Shown one piece after another: positions 36,214 through 45,805 of a DNA stretch of 64,000 nt. A model generated the notes under the pieces. The model had not been told where the DNA came from, did no database searches, and was given only the letters and a program-made list of their open reading frames with translations. Within the stretch, counting starts at the first letter, position 1. Every line of letters begins with the position of its first letter. The translations under genes and the position numbers were made by a program. Source of the DNA: an uncultured Rhodobacterales bacterium (GTDB lineage: Bacteria; Pseudomonadota; Alphaproteobacteria; Rhodobacterales; Rhodobacteraceae); the NCBI GenBank assembly GCA_903873585.1, contig CAIQOV010000049.1, forward strand, positions 1-64,000, in the 5' to 3' direction.

Positions 36214-36936
36214 ATGGGGCGCATCATTAACGTCGTTACGCTGTCGCTGTTTCGGTTCCCGACCCTTTCAACCCGCCTATGGGTTTTGGGGCAGATGGGG
36301 GCTGCACGATTGGCGTTTATGCGGATGCCGCAGGTTGGCTTCTGGAAGCTGTGCGGATCGGGCACGGGGCAGGGCTTCACCCCCAAGCCCAACTTCGGCG
36401 TTTGGGCGATTTTGGCCACATGGCCTGATGCCGCCACCGCACGGGCCAGCGTTGACACAGCGCCCGTCTATAAGCGCTGGCGCAGGCGCGCGGCGGAAAG
36501 TTGGACGATTTTGTTGGAACCCACCTCGGCCCGTGGCCTATGGTCGGGGCAATCGCCCTTTGTGCCGCCGCAAGATGCCTCGCCGCACGATGGACCCATC
36601 GTCGCCCTGACGCGCGCTTCGATGAAAGCATCAACCTTTCTGCGCTTTTGGCGGCGGGTGCCCGATATCTCTGCCGTCATTGGCCAAGACCCCAACGTGA
36701 TCTTCAAGATCGGCATTGGTGAGGTGCCCTTGCTGCACCAAGTCACCTTTTCCATCTGGCCAGACGCGCAAGCTATGGCCAACTTCGCACGCGGCAACGG
36801 CCCACACGGCCGCGCCATCCAAGCTGTGCGCGCCGAAAACTGGTTTTCCGAAGAGCTATACGCCCGCTTTCGCATTCTGGACGATTGGGGCAGTTGGGGC
36901 GGGCAAAGCCCCCTGTTAAAAAAGGACGCAGCATGA
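36214..36936 (+). CDS. crtA: Spheroidene monooxygenase
   Basis: 240 residues, the usual CrtA length. Adds the keto group that turns spheroidene to spheroidenone, giving the red pigments formed with oxygen. Characteristic stretches are LSLFRFPTLSTRLWVLGQMG, FWKLCGSGTGQGFTP and the C-terminal ARFRILDDWGSWGG. ATG 36214 (MGRIINVV) is chosen; 36169 would run through the second operator. Its stop overlaps the bchI start as ATGA, and it leads the crtA-bchIDO operon. Confidence 0.94.
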   Translation: MGRIINVVTLSLFRFPTLSTRLWVLGQMGAARLAFMRMPQVGFWKLCGSGTGQGFTPKPNFGVWAILATWPDAATARASVDTAPVYKRWRRRAAESWTILLEPTSARGLWSGQSPFVPPQDASPHDGPIVALTRASMKASTFLRFWRRVPDISAVIGQDPNVIFKIGIGEVPLLHQVTFSIWPDAQAMANFARGNGPHGRAIQAVRAENWFSEELYARFRILDDWGSWGGQSPLLKKDAA

Positions 36937-37937
36937 GCCAACCTTTCCCCTTCTCGGCCATCGTGGGCCAAGCGGCGATGAAGCAAGCCATGGTGCTGAC
37001 GGCGATTGATCCGGGCATTGGCGGGGTTTTGGTGTTTGGCGATAGGGGCACGGGCAAATCAACCGCCGTGCGCGCGCTTGCCGCTTTGTTGCCCGAAATC
37101 ACAGCGGTGGAAGGCTGCCCTGTCAACTCTGCCCGCATCGAAGATGTGCCGGAATGGGCGGGGCCGAAATCGGGCAAGATGATCAAACGCCCCACGCCTG
37201 TGATTGACTTGCCCTTGGGTGCCACCGAAGACCGTGTTGTGGGCGCTTTGGATATCGAACGCGCGTTGACACGCGGCGAAAAGGCCTTTGAACCGGGCCT
37301 GCTGGCGCGTGCCAATCGCGGCTATCTGTATATCGACGAAGTGAACCTGCTAGAGGATCACATCGTTGACCTGCTTTTGGATGTCGCCCAATCCGGCCAA
37401 AACGTGGTGGAACGCGAAGGCTTGTCAATCCGCCACGCCGCGCGGTTTGTGCTGGTCGGCTCTGGCAACCCCGAAGAGGGCGAGTTGCGCCCGCAATTGC
37501 TAGACCGCTTCGGCCTGTCGGTCGAGGTGGCCTCGCCCCGCGATGTGGAAACACGGGTCGAGGTGATGCGCCGCCGCGATGCCTATGAAAACGACAACGC
37601 TACTTTCATGAAGAAATGGCGCGCCAAGGATATGGCCTTGCGCAAGCAGATCATGGCCGCGCGCACCGCCTTGCCAGCGCTGAAAACCCCCGGCGCTGTG
37701 CTGCATGATTGCGCGGCTTTGTGCATCGCGCTTGGGTCTGACGGGTTGCGCGGCGAGTTGACCCTGCTGCGCGCCGCCCGTGCGATTGCGGCGTTTGACG
37801 GGGCAGATACGGTAACGCGCGGGCATCTGAAACAGGTGGCTTCCAGCGCACTAGGCCACCGCTTGCGGCGTGATCCGTTGGACGAGGCGGGCTCTGCCTC
37901 TCGTGTCGCGCGGGTGGTGGAAGAAACCCTGCCATGA
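36933..37937 (+). CDS. bchI: Magnesium chelatase subunit I (AAA+ ATPase)
   Basis: 334 residues. Walker A GDRGTGKST near residue 38, Walker B-like GYLYIDEVNLLEDH, and sensor regions typical of the chelatase AAA+ clade. Forms the ATPase ring that, with BchD and BchH, inserts Mg into protoporphyrin IX. An AAAAAAGGACG ribosome site lies before the ATG. Overlaps crtA and bchD by ATGA. Confidence 0.96.
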   Translation: MSQPFPFSAIVGQAAMKQAMVLTAIDPGIGGVLVFGDRGTGKSTAVRALAALLPEITAVEGCPVNSARIEDVPEWAGPKSGKMIKRPTPVIDLPLGATEDRVVGALDIERALTRGEKAFEPGLLARANRGYLYIDEVNLLEDHIVDLLLDVAQSGQNVVEREGLSIRHAARFVLVGSGNPEEGELRPQLLDRFGLSVEVASPRDVETRVEVMRRRDAYENDNATFMKKWRAKDMALRKQIMAARTALPALKTPGAVLHDCAALCIALGSDGLRGELTLLRAARAIAAFDGADTVTRGHLKQVASSALGHRLRRDPLDEAGSASRVARVVEETLP

Positions 37938-39598
37938 CCGATCCGCTCACGCCGTGGCAGCGCGCCGAATTGGCGTTGGCTGTGCTGGCGGTTGATCCTG
38001 CGGGGGTCAAGGGCCTGTGGCTGCGCGCGCGCAGTTCGGCGGTGCGTGATCGGGTGACGCAAGCGCTGCCCGTGGCGCGGCGCATTCATCCGGGGGTGGA
38101 TGATACCGCGCTGTTTGGCGGGGTTGATCTGGCCGCAACTTTGGCTGCGGGGAGTTTGGTTTCAAGCGCAGGGCTTTTGGCCACCGTTGCTCCGGTAATT
38201 CTCACAATGGCCGAACGCTGCCCCCAAGGCCTATCCGCCCGCCTGTCGCGCTGGCTGGATGAGGCGGGGCCGTGCCTGATCGCGTTGGACGAGGGGGCAG
38301 AGCCGGAAGAAAGCCTGCCTTCGGGATTGGCGGATCGGTTGGGCTTGTTCTTAGACCTGACAGAGGTTGGCTATTCTGACAGCCAAGCCGTGACCCTGTC
38401 GCCCGAAGCCATCGCCACAGCCCGCGCGCGGTTGGCCAGCACCACCTTGCCCAAGACAGCGCTGGAAAGCCTAACGACCGTCGCCACCGCGATGGGCATC
38501 GCTTCGCTTCGTGCCCCGATGCTGGCGCTGGCCGTGGCGCGCGCACTGGCGGCGTGGCGGGGTGAAGATCAGGCGTCAGATGACACCCTGCGCCATGCCG
38601 CTGAACTAACGCTGGCCCATCGCGGCGACCTGCCGCCGCAGGCTGATGAAAATGAAGCACCTCCGCCGCCCGAACCGCCAGACGCGCCCGAACAAGACGC
38701 GCAAGATCAAGAGCAAAGCCAGCAAGACCGCCTGCCCGATGACATCTTGCTAGAGGCCATCCGCGCCGCCCTGCCTGCTGACCTATTGGCCCGCCTTGCC
38801 GCTGGCAAGGCTGCCCGCAGCGCCAAGGGGTCGGGCAGCGGGGCTGTTCGCAAGGGCAACCATCGGGGGCGGCCCCTGCCCTCTCGGCCCGGTACGCCCG
38901 GTTCGGGCAAGCGGATTGATCTGGTCGCCACCCTGCGCGCTGCGGCACCTTGGCAACCGCTGCGCCGCCGCTCGGTTGACGCGACACGGCTGGAAATTCG
39001 GCAAAGCGATTTGCGGTTGAAGCGGTATCAGGAAACATCCGACAGGGTGCTGATCTTTGCCGTCGACGCTTCGGGGTCTTCGGCGCTGGCGCGTCTGGGA
39101 GAGGCGAAGGGCGCGGTGGAGTTGCTGCTGGCCCAAGCCTATGCGCGCCGCGACCACGTGGCACTGATCGCCTTTCGCGGCACTGCGGCGGAACTGATGC
39201 TGCCGCCAACACGCTCGTTAGTGCAAACAAAACGGCGGCTGGCATCTTTGCCCGGCGGCGGCGGTACGCCGCTTGCGGCGGGGTTGCAGATGGCGTTTGA
39301 ACTGGCTGGCCAAACCAAAGCGCGGGGCATGACGCCCACGGTGGCCCTGCTAACCGACGGGCGCGGCAACATCGCGCTGGATGGCAGCGCAAATAGGGAA
39401 ATGGCCGAGGCCGATAGCCTGAAACTGGCCCGTGCTCTGCGTGCCACGGGCATTCCTGCGCTGGTGATTGACATCGCCACCCGCCCCCAACCCGCCCTGA
39501 AGCGCTTGGCCGAGGTGCTGGATGCCCCCTACCTTCCCCTGCCCCGCGCCGATGCGCAGCGCCTGTCTGCCGCCCTGCAAGCGGCGCTGGGCGACTGA
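37934..39598 (+). CDS. bchD: Magnesium chelatase subunit D
   Basis: 554 residues. The N-terminal AAA+ half has degenerate Walker motifs. A Pro- and acid-rich linker at about 238-268 (NEAPPPPEPPDAPEQ) is followed by a C-terminal von Willebrand A domain with the MIDAS motif DASGSSA. It bridges BchI rings to the BchH subunit. Overlaps bchI by ATGA and bchO by a single base (TGATG). Confidence 0.95.
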   Translation: MTDPLTPWQRAELALAVLAVDPAGVKGLWLRARSSAVRDRVTQALPVARRIHPGVDDTALFGGVDLAATLAAGSLVSSAGLLATVAPVILTMAERCPQGLSARLSRWLDEAGPCLIALDEGAEPEESLPSGLADRLGLFLDLTEVGYSDSQAVTLSPEAIATARARLASTTLPKTALESLTTVATAMGIASLRAPMLALAVARALAAWRGEDQASDDTLRHAAELTLAHRGDLPPQADENEAPPPPEPPDAPEQDAQDQEQSQQDRLPDDILLEAIRAALPADLLARLAAGKAARSAKGSGSGAVRKGNHRGRPLPSRPGTPGSGKRIDLVATLRAAAPWQPLRRRSVDATRLEIRQSDLRLKRYQETSDRVLIFAVDASGSSALARLGEAKGAVELLLAQAYARRDHVALIAFRGTAAELMLPPTRSLVQTKRRLASLPGGGGTPLAAGLQMAFELAGQTKARGMTPTVALLTDGRGNIALDGSANREMAEADSLKLARALRATGIPALVIDIATRPQPALKRLAEVLDAPYLPLPRADAQRLSAALQAALGD

Positions 39599-40470
39599 TG
39601 CGCGCGCCTGTCATTCCTGCCTTTTGGCCCTATCGTGACGCTTCGCGCCACATCGCGTGCAAGCCGCATCTTTGGCATGTGCAGGACGTGGGCGCAGGCC
39701 CGTTGGTGCTGCTGCTGCACGGCGCGGGGGGCGCGACCCACAGCTTTCGCCACCTGATCCCGCTTCTGGCCGCGCATTACCGCGTCATCGCGCTTGATCT
39801 GCCCGGTCAGGGCTTTAGCGTTTTGGGCGCACGGGCGCGTTGCGGGTTAGACCCTGTGTCAGACGACATTGCAGCCCTTATCCGCCAAGAAGGCTGGCAG
39901 CCCTTGGCCATCATCGGCCATTCTGCGGGTGGGGCGATTGCGCAGCGCCTTGCGGAACTGCTGCCCCTCAAAGCGGTGGTCGGCATCAATTCCGCCCTAG
40001 GCGCGTTTGAAGGGCTTGAAGGTTGGCTTTTCCCCGTCATGGCCAAAGCCTTGGCGCTCACGCCCTTTGTGCCAAGCCTGTTTAGCAAACTCGCCGGAAC
40101 GCCCACGCAGGTGCGCCAGTTGATCGCTACCACGGGCAGCGGGTTAGACGACGAAGGGCTGGCCCTGTATCTGCACCTGATGCAAAAGCCCGCCCATGTC
40201 AGCGCCACTTTGGCGATGATGGCGCAATGGAACCTGACGCCGTTTTTGCGGCGGATGACGAACCAAACCACACCCACTTTGCTGATCACCGCCAGCAAAG
40301 ACCGCGCCGTGCCTGCCAGCGTATCGCAACGCTCGGCCCAAACCATGCCGGATGCGACTTGGCTGGATATTCCCGATTACGGGCATTTGGTGCATGAAGA
40401 GGCGGCAGCTTTGGTCGCCGCCCCGATCTTGGCCTTTCTGGCCCGCTTTACCGCATCAGGTGAAGCATGA
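39598..40470 (+). CDS. bchO: Alpha/beta hydrolase associated with Mg chelatase
   Basis: 290 residues. Alpha/beta-hydrolase fold with oxyanion LLLHGAGGATHSF, nucleophile GHSAGG, and a late Asp in SKDRAVP and His in DYGHLVHEE. Found with bchID in purple bacteria; its substrate is unproven. Last gene of the crtA-bchIDO run. Its stop lies 5 bases from the convergent hemC stop. Confidence 0.92.
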   Translation: MRAPVIPAFWPYRDASRHIACKPHLWHVQDVGAGPLVLLLHGAGGATHSFRHLIPLLAAHYRVIALDLPGQGFSVLGARARCGLDPVSDDIAALIRQEGWQPLAIIGHSAGGAIAQRLAELLPLKAVVGINSALGAFEGLEGWLFPVMAKALALTPFVPSLFSKLAGTPTQVRQLIATTGSGLDDEGLALYLHLMQKPAHVSATLAMMAQWNLTPFLRRMTNQTTPTLLITASKDRAVPASVSQRSAQTMPDATWLDIPDYGHLVHEEAAALVAAPILAFLARFTASGEA

Positions 40471-40475
40471 GCGGA

Positions 40476-41411
40476 TCAGTCAAAAAACCCCGGCCCTGCT
40501 TTGGCCAACAGCTGATCGGCCAGTGCCGCGCCAATCGCTGCGGCATCGGCCACGGGGCCGCGCAACTCTCCGGCTATCACCCTTGTGCCATCAGGGCGCA
40601 AGATTTCGCCGCGCAGCCACAGGGTCGCACCCTCCAGCACCGCAAGCCCCGCAATCGGGGTTTCGCAAGAGCCATCCAGCCGCGCCAAGAACCCGCGCTC
40701 GGCGGCCAGTTGCTGGCCGGTGGGCGTGTGGTGGATGGCGGCGAGCATCGCTTCGGCGCGCGGGTCGGCCAAGCGGCGCTCTACCCCGATGGCACCTTGG
40801 GCGACGGCGGGCAGCATTTCGGTCACGGCAATCGGCTTGGCGTGCTGCGCCATGCCCAAGCGGTTCAGCCCCGCCATGGCCAAAAAGGTCGCCACAGCCA
40901 CGCCGTCTTCCAGCTTTTTCATACGGGTTTGCACATTGCCGCGAAACTCGACCAGCTTCAGGTCGGGCCTGCGATGCGCCAACTGCGCGCGGCGGCGCAG
41001 GCTAGAGGACCCAACCGTGGCCCCCTGCGGCAGATCCATCAGCCCCGCCACGGCGGGCGAGACAAAGCCATCGCGCACATCTTCGCGCGGCAGGTAGCAA
41101 TCCAAGATCAGGCCCGCAGGCTGCACCGTGGGCATATCTTTCATCGAATGCACGGCGATATCGATGCCGCCGTCCAACAGGGCCTCTTCAATCTCGCGGG
41201 TGAACAGGCCCTTGCCGCCAATCTCTTTCAGCGCCTTGTCCAGAATCTGGTCGCCCGTGACTTTGATCACCACGATCTCAAACGCCGCTTCGGGCAAGGA
41301 ATAGGCGGCCATAAGACAGCGTCGCACCTCGTGCGCCTGCCAAAGCGCAAGCGGAGAGCCGCGCGTGCCGATTTTGAAAGGTTGGGCGGGGGTGGGAAGT
41401 GCGTATGTCAT
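40476..41411 (-). CDS. hemC: Hydroxymethylbilane synthase (porphobilinogen deaminase)
   Basis: 311 residues. Opens KIGTRGSPLALWQAHEVR, has KGLFTREIEEALLDG and the dipyrromethane-cofactor cysteine in LDGSCETPIAG. Polymerises four porphobilinogens to hydroxymethylbilane, the precursor shared by heme and bacteriochlorophyll. Divergent from hemE over 85 bases containing a perfect PpsR-type site. The gene is directly next to bchO. Confidence 0.96.
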   Translation of the reverse strand: MTYALPTPAQPFKIGTRGSPLALWQAHEVRRCLMAAYSLPEAAFEIVVIKVTGDQILDKALKEIGGKGLFTREIEEALLDGGIDIAVHSMKDMPTVQPAGLILDCYLPREDVRDGFVSPAVAGLMDLPQGATVGSSSLRRRAQLAHRRPDLKLVEFRGNVQTRMKKLEDGVAVATFLAMAGLNRLGMAQHAKPIAVTEMLPAVAQGAIGVERRLADPRAEAMLAAIHHTPTGQQLAAERGFLARLDGSCETPIAGLAVLEGATLWLRGEILRPDGTRVIAGELRGPVADAAAIGAALADQLLAKAGPGFFD

Positions 41412-41427
41412 GCCATAGGCATATCGC

Positions 41428-41445
41428 TGTCATTCTGCCCTGACA
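41428..41445. promoter_or_regulatory. PpsR/CrtJ-type operator between hemC and hemE
   Basis: TGTC-N10-GACA, a perfect palindromic TGT-N12-ACA, centred in the hemC-hemE divergent region, 16 bases from the hemC start and 51 bases from the hemE start. hemC and hemE are reported PpsR targets in Rhodobacter sphaeroides, so this fits co-repression with pigment genes. Confidence 0.88.
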
Positions 41446-41496
41446 ACTGCCACAACGTGATGTTAAACAGATCTCATAGAACTGACGGAGCCTGAC

Positions 41497-42525
41497 ATGT
41501 CGAATAAGACCATCCTGCGCGCCTTGGCTGGCGAAGTCCTTCCCACCCCGCCGATCTGGATGATGCGGCAGGCGGGGCGTTATTTGCCGGAATACCGCGC
41601 CACACGCGCACAGGCAGGGGATTTTCTGGCGCTGTGCTACAATTCCGAATTGGCGGCAGAGGTGACGTTGCAACCGATCCGCCGCTATGGGTTTGACGCA
41701 GCGATTTTGTTTGCCGACATCTTGCTGCTGCCACAAGCGATGGGGGCGGACCTGTGGTTTGAAACGGGCGAAGGGCCGCGCCTGTCAACCATCACCGCGA
41801 TGGCGGGGGTTCAGGCGCTAAAGCCGAAAGAAGATATTCACGACAAGCTGGCCCCCATCTATGAAACCGTGCGCATTCTGGCCCGCGAATTGCCGCGCGA
41901 AACCACGCTGATCGGCTTTGCCGGCGCGCCGTGGACGGTGGCGACCTATATGATCGCGGGGCGCGGCAGCAAAGATCAGGGTGCTGCCCATGCGCTGAAA
42001 TTGGCAGACCGCGCCACGTTTCAAGCGTTGATTGATGCGATCACAGTGGCGACGGTTGAATATCTGTCGATGCAGGTTCTGGCTGGCGCTGAAGTGATCA
42101 AGCTGTTTGACAGTTGGGCTGGCAGCCTGAAGGGCCAAGATTTCATCGACTTTGCGCTGACCCCCACCAAGCAGATCATCCATGCCCTGAAAGCCCGCCA
42201 CCCCGGCCTGCCCATCATCGCCTTCCCGCGAGAGGCGGGGCAGGCCTATGTCGGCTTTGCCAATGCAACTGGCGCAAATTGCGTGGCTTTGGACAATTCC
42301 GTCAGCCCCGAATGGGCCGCGACCCATGTGCAGGTTGATGGCTGCGTTCAGGGCAATCTGGCACCCGAACATATGGTGACGGGTGGGGCCGATTTGGTGC
42401 GCGAAACCCGCCGAGTGGTGGATGCCTTCAAAGGCGGGGCGCATATTTTCAACCTTGGGCACGGCATCACCCCAGATGCCAACCCTGACAACGTGTCGCG
42501 GATGATCGAAGCGGTGCGCGGTTAA
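41497..42525 (+). CDS. hemE: Uroporphyrinogen decarboxylase
   Basis: 342 residues. Signatures [16 protein letters not shown] near residue 20 and [14 protein letters not shown] near residue 140 are diagnostic. Decarboxylates uroporphyrinogen III to coproporphyrinogen III, on the path common to heme and bacteriochlorophyll. A GGAG ribosome site is upstream. Its stop overlaps that of the convergent hemY gene within TTAA. Confidence 0.96.
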   Translation: MSNKTILRALAGEVLPTPPIWMMRQAGRYLPEYRATRAQAGDFLALCYNSELAAEVTLQPIRRYGFDAAILFADILLLPQAMGADLWFETGEGPRLSTITAMAGVQALKPKEDIHDKLAPIYETVRILARELPRETTLIGFAGAPWTVATYMIAGRGSKDQGAAHALKLADRATFQALIDAITVATVEYLSMQVLAGAEVIKLFDSWAGSLKGQDFIDFALTPTKQIIHALKARHPGLPIIAFPREAGQAYVGFANATGANCVALDNSVSPEWAATHVQVDGCVQGNLAPEHMVTGGADLVRETRRVVDAFKGGAHIFNLGHGITPDANPDNVSRMIEAVRG

Positions 42526-43961
42526 TTCGCGCGCCGTCCGATGGCTTCCAAATCAATCAGTTTGGGGGCGTCTGGGGTTTGCTTGGGGGCTGATACAATC
42601 ACCGGCAACATTTCGGCTGCGGTGGCACTTGGGCCGGTGGTTTCGACCGGTGCGCGCCAGCTAAGGGTATCAAACCCCTGACAATTGTCGCAAATCGGCC
42701 CCCAAGCCGAATGCACGGCTTGGCACTTATCGCAGCACCATTGCGGGCCGTGCGGCGCTGTTAGCGCTTTGGCCAGCCAAGCGCGCACCGTGGCCTCATC
42801 ACCACCTTCGCCCCGCTCAATCGCGGCCATAATCGCCAGCGAACGGCGGGTGGGCTGGGTGGTGGCCAAATCGCCCAAGGCGCGGCGGGCGGCGGGGAAA
42901 TCTTCGGCGGCAATCGACAGTTCGGCCAGCAGTTGCTTGGTTTCCGCATCGTCAGGATGCAGGGCTGTCAGCAGACGAAAGCGTTTGATCCGCGCGTCGG
43001 GGGTTTCTTCGGGCTCTACCTCGGCAAAGGCGGCGGCGAGGTCGGGGTGGGGCATCGCCTCCCACGCTTTTTTCAGCACGCGGGTGGCGTTCTTTTTGTC
43101 GCCACGGTTCAAGTAGCTGCGCGCGGCCATGGCGGCGGCGGGAATCAGGTCGGGCGATTGCTTGTTAGCGGCGATGGCGGCTTCTTGGGCGTCAATGCTG
43201 GCGGTTTCGTCAAACACGCCCTTGGCCTCTTGCAAGGCAAGCACGGCATCACGGCGGCGGAACAGGTCTTTGGGCAAAGCGCCAGATTTGGCCTGCGCGT
43301 TAAGCGTGGCGCGCGCGCCTTTCCAATCGGCAGCGCCCGATTGCAGTTTCAGCAAAACATCCTGCGAGTCGGCGTGGCGGGGTTTCAGTTCAAACGCCTT
43401 CTCCGCCAGCTTCAGCGCGGTATCGGTATCGCCTTCGGCCAGCTTTTGCTTCAGCAGGCCACGAATGCCCACAAAGCGGGTGCGCGGGTCGGCGAGCAGG
43501 GCCTTAAACGCCTCCGCCGCGCGGGTGGTATCGCCTGACAGGTCGGCGGCTTGGGCGATCAGCAGGTTGGTCAGTTCTGGGCGGTCAAGATAGCCTTGCG
43601 CCCGCTGCGCTTTGATCAGGGCCAAGCGCCCTTCCCCCGCCGCCAAGGCCATCATCCCATCGGCCAACGCCTGAAAGCCGCGCTGTTCACGGTTGCGGTC
43701 AAGGTAGCGCGAAATCGCGGTTTCATCCCCGTTGAGAAAGCGCAGAACGGCAAAAAGCAGGCCGATCAGCTTTAAAATGGCCCAAACGACCGCCAAGGCC
43801 ACCAGCCCCGCGATGGCGATTTGCAGCGGGTGCAGCGTAAGTTCCCACCCAGCAAACGACAGGCGCAGCGCGGTGTCCGCTTGCGCGAGCAAGGAGAAAC
43901 CAAAGGCCACCGCCAAAAGGACAGCTAGAAAAACAACGATGCGCAGAAGGGACCAGATCAT
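42522..43961 (-). CDS. hemY: HemY-family TPR membrane protein with C-terminal zinc-ribbon-like motif
   Basis: 479 residues. Two N-terminal helices ([38 protein letters not shown]) are followed by TPR-like helical repeats and a C-terminal cysteine cluster, WCCDKCQ with C-x2-C, then ICDNC, which looks like a rubredoxin-type zinc ribbon. This HemY is the scaffold-like protein of porphyrin operons, not protoporphyrinogen oxidase. It begins one base after the mic60 stop and is co-transcribed with mic60 and probably hemD. Confidence 0.85.
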   Translation of the reverse strand: MIWSLLRIVVFLAVLLAVAFGFSLLAQADTALRLSFAGWELTLHPLQIAIAGLVALAVVWAILKLIGLLFAVLRFLNGDETAISRYLDRNREQRGFQALADGMMALAAGEGRLALIKAQRAQGYLDRPELTNLLIAQAADLSGDTTRAAEAFKALLADPRTRFVGIRGLLKQKLAEGDTDTALKLAEKAFELKPRHADSQDVLLKLQSGAADWKGARATLNAQAKSGALPKDLFRRRDAVLALQEAKGVFDETASIDAQEAAIAANKQSPDLIPAAAMAARSYLNRGDKKNATRVLKKAWEAMPHPDLAAAFAEVEPEETPDARIKRFRLLTALHPDDAETKQLLAELSIAAEDFPAARRALGDLATTQPTRRSLAIMAAIERGEGGDEATVRAWLAKALTAPHGPQWCCDKCQAVHSAWGPICDNCQGFDTLSWRAPVETTGPSATAAEMLPVIVSAPKQTPDAPKLIDLEAIGRRAN

Positions 43962-43962
43962 C

Positions 43963-44970
43963 TTATCCCGCCTTGGCCATAAGGGCAGCCAGTGCGGCCT
44001 GCGCATCCAGCCGCAATTGCGCCTGCGCGCGCCAATCGGCCAGCGCATCTTGCGCGGGGGCGGGCAGCGTGGCGATTTCGACCAGCGCTTGCGCCACATC
44101 ACCCGCCGAAAGCGCCGCTTCCGCCCGCGATAGGATAGCGTCAGGATCAGGGCCTTCGCGCGGGGTAAGTGAGCGCACGCCAACTTGGGTGCGCAGGAAA
44201 TTGCCCACCCGTTCCGACCAGCTTTCGCCCATATTGGCCCGCAAAGCGGCATCAAGTGCTGCGCGGGCGGAGTCGGGGAAGGTCGCTTGCAAGGCTTGCA
44301 GGCTGGGCAGGCCAGCGGTGGCATTGTCAGCCAAGACAGGCGCAAGATCAGGGGCTGACAGCGCCGCCAAGGCAGAGGGATAGGGCGCGCCACTGTCCAA
44401 AGCGGCGGCGATTTGGCCCAAGGCGGCACGGGTCAGGGTGGCGGCGGCTTGGGCTTGGGCGGTTTGTTCGATGGCGGTCAGTTTCGCTTCGGTCGCTTGC
44501 ACCTTGGCATCCAGATCAGCCTGCACTTGGGCCGACATCACCGCAGCGCCGTCGGTCTTGATCGCAGCCACCTCGGCGCGCAACTGGGCAAGTGCTGCGG
44601 TGTCGGTTCCAGCGGGCATAGGTCTGGATTCAAGTGCTGTTAGGCGGGCTTCCAGCACCGCGACTTGACCAGCATCAGCTTGCGGCGCGGGGGCGGTTTC
44701 AAGATTGGCCAACCGCGCATCGGCCTTTTGCAGGTCGGCCTGCAACGCCACAACTTGATCCGACAGCGCCGCGACTTGGGTTTGCAGCGTCACCACCGAC
44801 GCCATCGGCCAGCCGTTGGGCACATATTGCGCCACACCGTAGCCCGCCGCTGCCGCAAGTGCGCCGCCCAGCAAAGGCCAGATCACCCAAGCCCATCCCA
44901 TGCGCTTTGGGCGGGGGGCGGGCTGAGTGCTTAGGGGCTGTGTGGTCCCTGTATCATCGGGGGTGGCCAT
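43963..44970 (-). CDS. Mitofilin/Mic60-like inner-membrane protein
   Basis: 335 residues. A cytoplasmic Pro-rich head, one membrane helix (VIWPLLGGALAAAAGYGVAQY), a long Ala/Gln-rich coiled coil in the periplasm (about 60-190), and a C-terminal mitofilin signature region (VGNFLRTQVGVRSLTPREG, then AEAALSAGDVAQALVE). Alphaproteobacterial Mic60 bends membrane and is linked to intracytoplasmic membrane formation in phototrophs. The start at 44970 (MATPDDTG) has AAGGAT upstream. Gene order hemD-mic60-hemY matches other alphaproteobacteria. Confidence 0.85.
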   Translation of the reverse strand: MATPDDTGTTQPLSTQPAPRPKRMGWAWVIWPLLGGALAAAAGYGVAQYVPNGWPMASVVTLQTQVAALSDQVVALQADLQKADARLANLETAPAPQADAGQVAVLEARLTALESRPMPAGTDTAALAQLRAEVAAIKTDGAAVMSAQVQADLDAKVQATEAKLTAIEQTAQAQAAATLTRAALGQIAAALDSGAPYPSALAALSAPDLAPVLADNATAGLPSLQALQATFPDSARAALDAALRANMGESWSERVGNFLRTQVGVRSLTPREGPDPDAILSRAEAALSAGDVAQALVEIATLPAPAQDALADWRAQAQLRLDAQAALAALMAKAG

Positions 44971-45025
44971 GGCTGATCCTTCGCACTGTCGTTGCTGTTG
45001 AAGGTAATCGCGCAGGGGGGTTAGT

Positions 45026-45727
45026 TCAATGACCGTGCAGCCGCGCCAGCACGGCATCCAGCATCGAAGGCGCATCAGGATGGGCGGCGATGGTGGGCGG
45101 GGTGGGGCAAAAGGCGGCGGCTTGGGCGACTGTTTGGCTGATGGCAACGATAGTGAGCGGGGCCTGTGTGGGAAGGCGTAGCCACGCCGCCCCAAGGATT
45201 TCAGCGCTTCTGGGCGAAAAAAGGGGGATAATGACGGGGGCATGGCCTGATAACAGGGCCACCGCCTGCGCGCTTAACGGCTGCACCTCTTGCGCGTAAA
45301 CCACGCGCTCTTGGGTGGAAATGCCAGCGGCAGAAAGCCGCTGAGCCAGATCGCCCCGCGCCTCACGTCCGCGCAGATGGATCAGGTTTTGGGGCTTTTC
45401 GCGCAGAATCAGCGCCAAAAGCGCCTCGGCATCGCCTTGGGCGGATTGCACACGAAAGCCCGCCTGCCGTGCCACCTGCGCGGTGCGGTCGCCCACGCAA
45501 TAGGCCAAGTCGGGCAGGTGCGCGCGCAGACGGCTCGCCGCCTCTGCCCCCGTTTGCGAGGTTAGGATGACGCCGTGCAACAGTCCTTCGGGCAGCGTCA
45601 CGGCGTGAAAAACCGTCGCCATCAAGGGTGACACGACCACCCGCACCTCTGGCACCCGTGCAAGCAAGCTTTGCGCAAAGCTGGCAGATTGCGCAGCGGG
45701 GCGGGTTAGCAGGACGGTGGGGGCCAT
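45026..45727 (-). CDS. hemD: Uroporphyrinogen-III synthase
   Basis: 233 residues. Poorly conserved family, identified by the opening [17 protein letters not shown], the internal [11 protein letters not shown] (TSxxG) and the late [14 protein letters not shown], plus operon context with mic60 and hemY. Cyclises hydroxymethylbilane with D-ring inversion. The start could also be 45742 (MPAQSMAP). Divergent from tsaD by about 78 bases. Confidence 0.85.
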   Translation of the reverse strand: MAPTVLLTRPAAQSASFAQSLLARVPEVRVVVSPLMATVFHAVTLPEGLLHGVILTSQTGAEAASRLRAHLPDLAYCVGDRTAQVARQAGFRVQSAQGDAEALLALILREKPQNLIHLRGREARGDLAQRLSAAGISTQERVVYAQEVQPLSAQAVALLSGHAPVIIPLFSPRSAEILGAAWLRLPTQAPLTIVAISQTVAQAAAFCPTPPTIAAHPDAPSMLDAVLARLHGH

Positions 45728-45805
45728 GGATTGTGCGGGCATGGGCAAGATGCTACCTCGGACATGGGTCAGGGGCAATCTGGCCTGATCTTGGCGCGGG
45801 GCGCA

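Noticed and set aside
38202-39614. 470-codon minus-strand open frame opposite bchD
   Set aside because: Antisense to a clearly coding gene with AAA+ and VWA domains; Pro/Arg-rich shadow.
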